Assembly: GCF_964340395.1 (NCBI RefSeq)
Contig: NC_135566.1
Location: forward strand, 6,548,501 to 6,612,500
Length of the DNA stretch: 64,000 nt
Direction of reading: 5' to 3'
Source of the DNA: Glandiceps talaboti
Lineage: Eukaryota > Hemichordata > Enteropneusta > Spengelidae
Part shown: positions 46,525 to 58,700 of the stretch, piece after piece
Layout: every line of letters begins with the position of its first letter
Numbering within the stretch: the first letter of the stretch is position 1
Notes under the pieces: model-generated
The model's input: only the letters and a program-made list of their open reading frames with translations
Told to the model about the DNA's origin: nothing
Databases searched by the model: none
Made by a program: the position numbers and the translations under genes

Positions 46525-46660
46525 CTGTTTTTGTCAGATATAATGACTTTATCGTAATATTGTATACCCTGCACAGTACTGAATCACGTGTGGGTACACA
46601 TATGGTGCAATATATCCAATTTTTGGTCCGCACCCAAAAACCAACGCCCTAAATGAACCA
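46525..46660 (+). repeat. Copy of sequence found 3' of SLC13-B
   Basis: The series CGTAATATTGTA, then CACAGTACTGAA, GGTRCAATATA.CCAAT and GTCCGCACCC occurs here and at 40515-40640 in the same order and strand. It is either a diverged duplicate of the SLC13-B 3'-UTR (another relic of the cluster) or an interspersed repeat shared by both sites. Confidence 0.65.
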
Positions 46661-47183
46661 TATTTTCATTGATTATAATATTGGAAGTCTGATCTAAAAA
46701 CTAATAATATGCAGTTACAGCTAATGCAGCTTGAATGCCGGATCCGGAAGGTCAGGATTGATAGTTTGATTTCGTGGTTATTTGGTAACCATATGCGATA
46801 GTTTGACTTAGTTTTACAGTGTAATGATTCATCCTGTAATTTCTTCTGTTGTCTTCAATTACACTTGTGAATCCCAAATTGCTGTAGATCCGTTTGTAAA
46901 AACTGGTCGCTCTCAACAGTTCAAATATGGGATAAATTAAGCCCATGCTAACTTGGTAGCTTTAATTGATTCGTCCGCAATATAGCAAGACTATTCACGA
47001 TGTAGTATTCATTCATCAGAGACGTATATGGAACTATTTCGTGGCAACAGTGTGAGCTTATTGCATCGCGATTACATAGCTCGATCACCGGACAGCGATG
47101 CAGTTACATCATTAGAAACAAGACAGTCGATCGTTGTTGTGTAACGTTGTTGTAGTTCTACTTCCCACCCATTACATCAGAAA

Positions 47184-47199
47184 GGGGGGGGGGGGGGGG
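47184..47199. repeat. Poly-G tract
   Basis: A run of about 16 G; prone to assembly error. Confidence 0.9.
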
Positions 47200-47630
47200 T
47201 TGTATAACGTTTCACAACATATTGGTACGAACATACACAACTTCTTTACTCAACATTTAAAGTTATTAGGGGCCGCATGGAAGTAAACAATTTAAACCAT
47301 TAAAATCATTTGAGCAGCTGTCTGTTATACCATAGGCCTTACTGTAGGATCTATGGTTACAGTATGGTCTATGGTTATACTGCACTGTGAAAGAATATCA
47401 ACAATGTTTTATTGTCAATGTGAATAGCTATATAAATACATGATCCTGTTGTTTGTGTTAGTGTCTCCGTTATCGTTAGCTTGGGATTGGTACTCGTATT
47501 GATGTTAGATAAAAATATTCCGGTTCCATCGTAAATAGATAATGGATTACTCATGTCTGACACAGGGAAATGAAACTTCTTTATACTAGTCTATAAGTGG
47601 TTTTATATCTCACAAATAAGTAGGTCATCC

Positions 47631-47633
<3 letters not shown>

Positions 47634-47682
<49 letters not shown>
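47634..47682. repeat. (CA)n microsatellite
   Basis: A CA dinucleotide run of about 48 bp. Confidence 0.97.
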
Positions 47683-47685
<3 letters not shown>

Positions 47686-48143
47686 TTAAAAACAATTTAG
47701 ACAGTACACTATATGTTAGCGATTGGCAATATTGTTTGATTGTAATTTTGCATATATTTATTGCAATGTAGGGACATTTAAAGATTAGACAATATGGGAA
47801 ACAAAGAAACAAAGGAAAGTGAAATGTATTCTAGACTATAATCTTCTGAACGGTGACAACAGAAACCTTATTTTCTGAATGCCAATGCGTATGTCAATAT
47901 GCAGTCTTGAGGTATATACCACCTCCATAGTGCTGAGCTAACGATAGAAATAACAGTGTGTCACGTGTGGCAGGATTTCGTACACGTACACGTACACGTA
48001 TGTATAGTTTTCCTTTTCTTTAGAATACGTCATATAACGGTACTATGGTCAAGGATTACTGGCAAAGTTAGTAACTTGTATATACCTGTATTATCATCTT
48101 CCACTTCTAACTTTGTGAGTAGAACATTCGACCGAAAGCCAGT

Positions 48144-48258
48144 AGTCTAGAATTCTAAACTAGTACAGTATTACGTTTTAAAAACGTCATTACTAATACT
48201 GGTATTAGTAATGAAGTTTTTAAAACGTAATACTGTACCAGTTTAGAGTTCTAGACTA
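48144..48258. repeat. Near-perfect 55-bp-arm foldback (MITE-like)
   Basis: The left arm from about 48144 and the right arm ending about 48258 are reverse complements over roughly 55 bp with three or four mismatches, around a tiny loop near TACTGGTA. Both arms contain TCTAGAA..TCTAAACT, ACAGTATTACG and CATTACTAATA. The flanks GAAAGCCA (left) and GAAAGTCA (right) could be a worn 8-bp target duplication. Confidence 0.85.
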
Positions 48259-48639
48259 GAAAGTCAGCGAATGCACTTAAACAAGTGAAACAAAAAAAAC
48301 TTGGCGCAGTTTGTTCGACAAATAGAAAAGCGAAAAACTCAATACTTTAGGCTGTAATAAATAATTACTATGTACTCTGAACTCAAAAGTTAGCCACTTA
48401 CGACTATTTTCTCGCATAAATTGGATTAATGTACGAATATCGTATTTCTCCCCGTCTCTGGCAGTCCCTCTCTGTCTGTTTGTCGCTGTGTCCTCACTCT
48501 GTCTATGTATGCCTCTGCCTGTCTTTCTTTCTGTATATCTGTCTGCTCTTTCTGTCCGTCTGTCCAAGTCTCTGTCTGTCTGTCATCCCGCTGTATGTTT
48601 GTCGCTGTGTGTCTTTCTCTATGTCTATGTCTCTCTATG

Positions 48640-48686
48640 TATGGTGTGAATGTCAATGTCTGCTTTTCTTTCTTTCTTTCTTTCTT

Positions 48687-48751
<65 letters not shown>

Positions 48752-48900
48752 GTCAGAATCTATGTCTGTCTGGCCCTCTGTCTCTCTGTGTGTCTATCTG
48801 TCTGCCTCTGTCTCTCTGTCACTGTCTGTATCTCTCTCTGTGTCTCTGTCTCTGTCTCTGTCTCTCTCTATCTCTCTATCTCTCTCGCTCTCTCTCTCCT
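48640..48900. repeat. TTTC, GTCT and CT-rich simple repeat block
   Basis: (TTTC)n passes into a (TCTG)n run (about 48690-48752), then degenerate CTGT/CTCT sequence to 48900. Confidence 0.93.
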
Positions 48901-49216
48901 GTGTTGTATGATTTGTAGATATACAACACTGAAGTTTGATATTTTGGTTGACGACAGTACGAGCATTAGGTATTAATTATGTATACTCGGACCTGTCTAC
49001 ATTCTGATGTCAGCTCATGACAAACATTTCATGAATTCATAAAACTGGTTTCGGACAACATCTCTGATATACGGTCTTACTTTTAAACGGAACAGGTGAA
49101 TGGGTATAGACTGCTACCCTTGTCAAACCATGTATGTATTCAAACCACGCATGGTTTCCTTTCTATTATATCAGTTATATATATTATGTTGCTTGTATAA
49201 GGTTCCTCAGTCAATA

Positions 49217-49696
49217 CTAAAGTGATGCTGCAGTTATAAGTGACAGTGCATTGATCGTTTCGTTAACTGTACACGTAGTATTGTCCGCTTTAGCCCAATC
49301 TGGGTATGTATTCATGTCAAATATGCTGGCACCGTATGTATTAGTCCATAAATTGATCCATAGAATTCCTATACAACTCAGTCCAAAACCAGCCACAACC
49401 TTGCAGGATAAAAAATATAAAAATCCATTGATTAATACTTTACTTTTTTCCTAGATATGCCACGCTGTCTTTGTCTAAATGGTGCCAACGAATTGATATA
49501 TTTACAGGCTCTAAGTTGATACAGTACTGTGCCCATAAGGAAATGTTTACTGTTCTCTTTTCTGTTTTTTTATCAGGTCTATAATATATGTTAATATAAT
49601 CTCAGTAACCTGACTGTACAAAGAATTTGAACATTGCGTTTCATACTTATACAGTTTTGTTTGTTTGTTTGTTTGTTTGTTTGCTGTTGTTTTTGC

Positions 49697-49739
<43 letters not shown>

Positions 49740-52700
49740 GAAAAGTTGCATTCATTTGCTCAATTTTACTCACCATGTCGGGTATCGTAAGCTGACCATT
49801 TGCGAAAACCATGGCATTTGGAGCCGTTGCTACTGGCAACATAAAAGCGTATGTCACAAGAACAGTGCTTGGAATGCTAATATACATAGGGTTCATACAA
49901 ATCTTGTCAGCCTAAGATAAAATGAGATAAAAAGATGTATTGATCTCATTAGTATAAGTCACTGCTAAGCCTTGCCTCGTCCAGTTTTATACCTTTCAAT
50001 TGAATCAATGAACATGAAGTTTGTACGTTTAAATATACTCCCCACAACTTCCTACAAATGTGCCATGTGTGTGTGGTTGTTTGTTACTAGCACCGTTATC
50101 ACATTCTTGCAAGTCAGAGCTGTTATTTCTTCCGCGACACTGCGAACTTGGCGGTGCGTCTTGGACGGTGCCGTAAAAGAGGCTGTGGTTTACGACAACG
50201 CTTTATAACAACTTTTAAGAATGATTGACAATGCAAAGTGGTCAGGGTAATGCTATACCATACTCACCAATGCTAAAAGAATTGGCAAGAATATGGTTGA
50301 AACAGCTGTGTTACTGGTGACTTCCGTAAAGAAACAGATAACGGTAGTGCAGATGACAACTATAACTGCATCGCTTAGATAGTCCAGTGCTGATAGTTGT
50401 TCACCGATCCATTCTGATAAACCAGACACCTGTAGTGCAAATTTAAAAACAGATCAATCAAATTATGTGATTTTTAATTTTTTATTACAACTGATTTGTA
50501 ATACGGGAATAACAGTGTCCCATCAACAGCCCTCTATTCCCGTGTCCAATTCTAAGAGAGATTGCATATTCTCACGGTTTATCACAAACTTTGTTGTGCG
50601 AGAAAAGGTATTCATTGATAAGTTAAGAGTTACTACCTCACAGCCTTCAGCCAGAGCAAAGCCACCGCCCAACAGGAGAAATAAAACCCATGGCATTTTC
50701 TTCTGAACGACTGGCCAATTCAGCAAACATGGTTTTGGCCCGATTGGAGAAGTATCTGCAAGAACAAGGGTGTAATTATTAGATGTAATGATTCGTCGTT
50801 GAGGGCGTTTCCCCAATCGCCCGTTACAAACATTTTGCGATGACTACATAAAACATGAGCGCCAACGAATCTTTCTGTCTCAAGTATTGTCAATACTATT
50901 AGCTATGAAAACACGAGTGGCACGTCTATGATGGACAACAGTTAAACAAGAATAAAAGCAATTGCTTCTGCCAGTGGTATGTGTTGTTGCGACTAGGTTG
51001 GTCGATGCCATATTTAACTTCATGAATGTTTATGTTATCATAATTGAGTAAAAACGGTTTCTTCTTCTTTAGGTTGCCCTCAACGTTTTGAAATGTATAT
51101 GACGTTTACAATGCATTTAATTTACTGCTGTACTCATGATAGACTAAACATGTCCTCTAAACGAAAGTCTTATGTATTGTACAAATTTTTTTCAGACTTT
51201 GGAGGTTTGTCTTACCTTCTTTGACTCGAAATCCATAGAAATTAGGAAATTCGGCGGGATAAAAAAATAAAATCAATCCAATTAAAATTGCTGGAGTTGC
51301 GTCAGAAATATATCTGGAAGGTAAAAATCAATATTACAATAATAATATTGACTGAAACGTTTGGATAAGATAGACAGTACAGTCACATCAATTTAAGTGT
51401 TTGATCACAGAAAATCACGTTTTTTCCAAATAAGTCTTAGTTTTGGTGGTAGACATTCGGAGCCGACTTACTTCTCATACGACAAGCGACCGAGGGTTGC
51501 TTTGCACCTGAAATAGAGGGCGTACTCTTATCGGGCTGTGGGTCCCGAGTACATGTACTCCCATCCTTCGGTTTTTGTTCTGCAACCTTTGGAGCACAGA
51601 CTTATCACAAGACTATAGCTACGGATTACTATCACATTGTGTTTTTTGCAAACGTGCTGATTGAATTCACATATTTGACATACGGAGGGAACATAAATAA
51701 CCCACCCTTCTGTAAAGAGAGCCGCCCAACCATATCCACCAATGTCACGGAAAATCCACAGAACACAGAGTGTCATAAAAAGAACCAAAGTACTCATTTC
51801 AGCCCATCTGAAATCAGAAAGATATGAACTTGAATAAATAAATATCCTTTAAGAAATTTAAAGTGAATTGATATAGGTGTGTATTGACAATGGACTTGGG
51901 AATCAATGTAATAGGCACACGAAAGATTTCCCCTTGATAGTTGTTATTGTCGTATACTCAAAAAACTATGAATGTCGTCTGATGATGGTCTTTGTTCGCA
52001 CATGACTGGTAGTGGATACATTTTTCACAACAACCTACCCTAATCTTCCAATTATCAAATATTTTGCGACGTTGCCGTAAAGAGGCATGTATTTTACAAC
52101 GTTAGTATTTTGTCATGTTCCTACGTACGTTTATTCGAGTTTTACCTCAGTGTTTCTCATAGTATACGTTTACAGTGAAATAGACGGTTTTCTAAAAAAA
52201 TATTTTCTATAACATGTAAAAACTCTAAATACAGGCATATCAGTATGTGGAGAAAATGCTCGGTTGGTCATCTTTTGTTATTTTTTTTCATAAATTTGCT
52301 CTGTTTGATTGTTTTTGTCTTCCGGTTGGGATAAGATATCATTATGGGCCATGAAAGCACATCAAACATACCGACGACCAATATAATTGTTCCCCATGGC
52401 CAGGCTGTCGTCGTCGTAAAGCTTAGACTTGGCCACCCAACAGACATACAACGCAAACTATGGATAATGATGCATTGCTTACGTCCACGGACCAAGCTTT
52501 TTATATTCATTTTTGATGACGTTTTTGACAATTTTTTCTTCCTCGGTGGTTGTACAGCTACAAGACCATGCGCACTTGCCATCTTTCCGCCATGTCTTCG
52601 GACTGAAAGTAAGAAGACAATTATTAGCCCATTGGCATTCATTTACATAATACTTGCGTATAATTAACATACAATTGACATACCAATTTTCATTACAAAC

Positions 52701-55700
52701 ATACAGAGGGAGATATGAGAATATAATCAGTTTACCCAACGTGTGTATGATATGATATGGTATGGTATGGTATGGTATGGTATGGTATGGTATGGTATGG
52801 TATGGTATGGTACGGTACGGTACGGTACGGTACGGTACGATACGGTAGGGTATGGTATGGTATATGATATGATATGATATGATATGGTATGGTATGGTAT
52901 GGTATGGTATGGTATGGTATGGTATGGTACGGTACGGTACGGTACGGTACGGTAGGGTAGGGTATGATATGATATGATATGATATGATATATGATATGAT
53001 ACGATACGATACGATATGATATGATATGATATGATATGATATGATATGATATGATATGATATGATATGATATGATATGATATGATATGATATGATATGAT
53101 ACGGTATAATTATTTACGTATTTTCATAAGTCAATCCGACGTGTATTTTTCTGAACATAAAATATTCAGATTGTAACACGTTTTAAATCACTCGTTCATT
53201 TTCGTAAAATTTGCCTTGGTAAAAAATATTTCATTATCATTTTATTCGTCTTGATGCGTTTCATTGCTTTAATTTCCCGCTACTGTTCCAATATCATTGA
53301 AGTAATCTTTCACGTGATTTATCCTCAAAGTGTGGAGTCTAATATTTCGAACAACTCTGTTACATGTGTGTATCTCATGACTTTGTATAGTCAAGCATAA
53401 ATCTGTAGTGGGCAAGGTTCATCATTCAAAGTACGGAGTGTACAAGTGTACGGGGTCCGCTTTACCAAACATAAACTACCTCATACATGTTTCTCAGACC
53501 ACTAAGTATATAGTATCGGTGGGCGCTATCTGTCAAGGTCACCGCAACACCACCCCCACCCTTATTCCACACCTCATCTATCTATTACGAAGGTATTGTG
53601 TTGGTGACAGGAAATCATAACTTACTTCAAATCCAGATAAAGAAAGAGTAGCCATAGCCAGGCTATTATAAGGAATACGACGGCAGCTGGAAGACTAAAT
53701 ATCATCCAAGATAAGAAGTTTAGTGGATGTTCACCACTTCCATAACGACTGTGGAGAGGAGGGAAAAAGTATGAGATGGGAAAATTTGGCCAGGAACTAA
53801 AATTATCCAGAGCGATGACTGTTTGATTTAGTGATTTAATCGATCAGCCTGTAGATTTTTAAACGATTTCAATTATCCCTTTCTAAGAATAAAATTTTAT
53901 CCTCGAAGACTATATGGATACAGAAAAAAAATTCATCTCTGAAAAAAAAATTTTTGTCTAAGATAACTATTTTGCTGTATGTTATAATCTACTGTTAGAC
54001 CGTTTTGGACAAATAATGCATTGCAATACTTTTATGTGATATCAGGCGTATTTTTCTGATTACCAACCTTTTATTATGGCAAATTAAGTTGGAAATGTTT
54101 ATTTTATTTAGGCTAATCTCATGCAACCCACACAATATTGGTGCTGGTAGTATGATGGCCAATTAAGGTAGAAAACGCCCCGGAGGCAATTTTCCCCCGA
54201 AAATCAAATATCTTAAATTCTCTACAAGCTTTGCCATATGAAAACTTCTTCGTCATACTTGCAGTCCTTTTTGAAAAAAAAGAAGAAATTTTAGGATTCG
54301 CCATCTTGTTGTCTTGAACAAATTTACAGTAAAATTTCAAATTGTGTTAGAGTCCGAGGTGAGTAGAAAATATAGATATAGCTTACTCATCTAGTTGTCC
54401 TAGTAAGACCAGTTGTGGCGTTGTACCAATCAAAGTACCTGTTCCACCGATACTAGCTGAATAACATATGCTTAGCATAAACGCCTTCGCCATTGGTCGA
54501 TATTCCTCCGATATTTCACTATCATTAGTCTCCTTCTTCTTTTCTCCTGTCGTTTCTTCAATCTCACAGTCCTCTTGGATAAGGTTGTCTAGATCTCTAA
54601 AAGTCAAAACATATCCCGGATGTTCATTATACATCAACACCAACTTTGAACTTTTGGCTTTCAACATTTGCTGATGTACCAACTAGTGTAATAGGTTTAG
54701 TTTCAAGGCTTTCCCACACTAGTCAAAAACACAAAACACTTTACAACTATTCCCCTGGCACGAAACTTCAGCGTACGCACAATGGATCTCTGTTTTTCTA
54801 AACCCCAAGGGGAGAATACAAATTATTGCCGCCTTGTAAGTGAAGATTAGTAATTTAAATGCATTCTCGCAGCAGTCTTTATCCTACCAGGTCTCCATTT
54901 GTACTGGCTTGATTGGAGCACAGGGTGATTTAAATCTTTCCTTATCGCGATAGCCCCCCCCCCCCCAAAAAAAAAAAAAAAAAAAAATTCAAACAAAGAA
55001 ACCCAAACTGGTGGCCATACCTTGTATGTTCTTTGTGGTTAGCTTTCTCATTATTTGTTATCATAGTTACGTCATGTACTACACCATTAGGGACACATGC
55101 ACCATCATCTTTTCCGGGTGTTTCAGAGACAGCCTGGACTTCACATTTTACGTAGTCAGCGTCATTAACTATAACGTCTACATGGTTTGAATTGACTGTA
55201 TCATGACTCGGTGGCTATTGAAAGAAAATAGAATAAATTTGTTTTATTTTATTTTATTTCATAGGAATTCCAATATATGCATGCATGCATTGTTTGAATC
55301 AGTACTATACATTTTCTCCAAAAACTCTTATTACATGTGCGACTACAGAGAAGACACTTAACGCGATGTAAGCCTCAGATTTAAAATAGTAAACATTTGA
55401 TGTTACTTTTAATATATATGCAAGTAAGCTCCAACCATTCTGTTTTAAAATGAAGAGGTTGGGGATAACCATACAAATTATTTAAATAGGAGGCAAAGTT
55501 GTATAAAATTAACGTGTTTGATCCAAAATGGCCGCCAAATGCCGTGTTAACTCTGAGGAAAAGGAAGAATTCGACAAGATTTCCGTATACTCACATGTAT
55601 TGATTCCTCATCTTCCGGTGTAAGTTTTTGTGACAAACGTAATAATACAGCTTGTGCGATTGGTAACATCATTGACGTGGTGGCTGTGTTACTTATCCAC

Positions 55701-58700
55701 ATCGATAAAAACCACGTGACAGACATAAAACCCAGCAACAACCTATAAGACAAGTGTTTTTAACTATTTAAACGGTTTGACGTCACCGTTTTCAGTGAAC
55801 GTCTAGACAACCATAAGTGTTTAGGTACGAGTTATACTTTGAACTTCTGTCTCAGCGAAAACGTATAACGGGAGGATATGTTGGTAATGAAAATGTTTGT
55901 TTGTTTGTTTGTTTGTTTGTTTGCTAGCTTGCTCGGTTGTTCACTTGCTTGCTTGTTCAATTGGCTTGCTTGTTCAATTGCTTGTCTTTTTTCTATTTAT
56001 CTCAATGACCTTCATTGCCAAACTCTGCAAAATCAGATATATTTTGCAAGGGTGGCAACAAAGCCGGTCTCGAAAATAGTTCAGAAGGAATACTTATTTG
56101 TGACATAATATTTAAAACCTTACCATCGTTAATTTGAACATGAACATTGTCGTTAGTAACTTAATGAGACTCACATGATGTAGGTAATCTAGAATTTACA
56201 TGACAATTTAATTAGCCACTCTGGTGATATTTTTTTTATCTTATCCCACGAGGTGATATGTATGATATACGATTATCTCACATTGTTGGCCATTCTACAA
56301 GTAATATAAAGGATATACACCAAGGCGTATGAACACCGATACCACGACTCCTTTTGTGGTGATGAGTTGATGATATTCATTATGCAATTATATTCCCGTC
56401 TCTTATTTTCACATAAATACACCTGCATTCAACTTGACACTCAAACCAGGTCACATTGCTCTGTTGTCAGAGGCAACGTGGTATTATGATTGATAACCGT
56501 AGACTTTCCATTAGCATGTTAACTTTTAAGTAAAACTTATAAAGTGTTGGTGTATTCAGCTGGATTCCCTTTTGGTGTTACTACAGTGGAAACTTAACTG
56601 TCAGCTTACTAAAGATAGATACACACTAATAAATTAACACTGAACCCATGAGGTATGGCCCTCACCGGACTTCTTGGGAGACAAGTGTTCATATGCTTAA
56701 AGAATTATCCAGTATAAATAAAGATTATTTAATAACACCTTATTGTTTTTCCGGCGATCTACATCTACATCTGTGCTAAATCTCGCGATGTGATATATTA
56801 CAGAAGTCGGTGATAGCAGTGCCTTTGTTGTGCGGATACACTCTGTAATCAAGATCTATAGATAGTGTAAACACTGGAAGTCTCCAAAAATTGACAGTGG
56901 AAATCATGAGAAATACCACCCTTCTGTGAATATGTATACTGCATCAAAATAACTTGTAGTAACATGTCGCCGAAAGTTTGGTTTCCACTGTCGTAATTTC
57001 TAATTTTTAACCTGCATTTCAATGAATTATTTCTCGACATCGTGCTTATAATTACGTTGTATAGCGCACGTAAGCAAGGATCAACGTATAACCCATTTAT
57101 CACGTTTAATACTCGTTTTGAAACAATGGCAGTCACTGTGTGCCCGATCCTAACACACGTTATACAAGATAACACGACGCCTAACTTGTTATATAGGAAA
57201 ATAATTGTGAATGTTCTTCCAATATAATCTGGTCAATGTGGAATCATGTATCACCTAGCCCATTAACCCCAAGTCCCCCCCCACACACACACACACATAC
57301 TCACCCCACCACACACACAAATAGTCAAATACACGTATCATACACAAAACCCGTGTCATAAACTCCCCGTACACGTAAACAGTCTCTGCATCCTGTATCG
57401 ATGCATGTGTGATACTTTTCTTATTAAACGAGTTCCAATTATATATTCTTTATAACTTGTTTTTCAAAGGGAATGAAATGAACGCACGATGAAGCCATAA
57501 GTACAGTTAGTAGACTTTGATGTCATGACACATTCCGTATATAATGTATTTCTATATATATCCTAGTATCATCAAGTGATCATGATAAGCTTATCGATTA
57601 ATAGCACAGGCATATCAAAGGATATTACAACGTACTTAAATCTTACTTTAGCATGACATTTTTAGATAACTCTATACTTAAAATCGTTAAAATCGTTTCT
57701 TCAGTTATACGTACATACAGAGGTTTATTTGTTTTGCAAACGTCCACGGAGCAGCTGTTTCAACAAAAAAGCAGACTGTTTCTGGCCCAGATTTCAAATA
57801 TTTTGTGCATTGCCAGTTGAAATAAGCATTTTTGCCTCACAATTATGTACAAAATATTACAAACTATAATTAATTTTCTTTTCAAACATTCTTTTAAGAT
57901 TTGAGACCACGCAATATATAGTTATGGATGTGTATATTCATTACTTTCTTAACTGCAAACAAATATCAACAAGGGACATTGAAAGTGGTCTATAACCTTA
58001 AGTTTATATTTGAAATTTTTTCCTCCTTCGTTAGATTTTTCCTTCTATTTTTGCATTTTCTTTTTCAACCAAGTTTTCGCACCATATGGCTTCTAATGCG
58101 CATGTCTTAAGCATGTGCTCTTAACCTTAATAGTTAGAATTGTCTTGTCCATTTCTTACAGTCATGTAAGCCCTGTAAAAAGTTTACTATCGACCATACC
58201 TGGGTACACTACACCCAACACAAATAAATGTTTTGTCTTACTTTTCAAAGATCAGTTGGATATGTAATTCGGTTTCCTTGATGTGCAAAGACAAGTATAT
58301 AAAGGCTTAGAAACCTATTCATCAGCTAATCGGTAGGTTGTTGTAGTGAATTTGGTTGGGTTTTCTGTTTTTGTCTCCTTCCTTTTTTCATGGGGGGGTA
58401 TTTTTTCATCCGTAGATTTCAACTTTGTGTACGGATTTGTTAAAGCTCAATTTTAAAGAGATAATGCAATAAAATAGTGATTGCTGTATTTTTCCATTCA
58501 CGTGAACGAGCTTCGGTATGCAGGTGATTCCAATAGCTGTGGGAAACTTGGCAAAGCAAACGCATGGTCGTATTGAGCAAAAAAAAAAACACTGATACGA
58601 TATCTTGATCGTGTCATCTAGACCTTCCACCCACAGCAAGATACTGTCGATAGAGACAAAATGTCGACAAAATTAATTCAAGGTACGTAAATTCAATGAA

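Larger units (their letters stand above)
45233..49216. other. Repeat-rich intergenic stretch
   Basis: No gene is recognised. It holds an ACAGAC-type array (45819-46040), a copy of SLC13-B 3'-flank sequence (46525-46660), a poly-G tract, a CA run, a foldback (48144-48258) and CT/GTCT-rich arrays (48640-48900). Open frames rich in Ser, Cys, Val and Leu here are artefacts of these arrays. Confidence 0.6.

Noticed and set aside
48277-48976. Cys/Leu/Ser-rich open frames
   Set aside because: Frames through GTCT and CT arrays.
49591-49896. Poly-Gln protein ending in an SLC13 segment
   Set aside because: The start is genuine SLC13-C exon 12, but a GTGAGT donor follows and the Gln run is intronic (TTG)n read on the minus strand.
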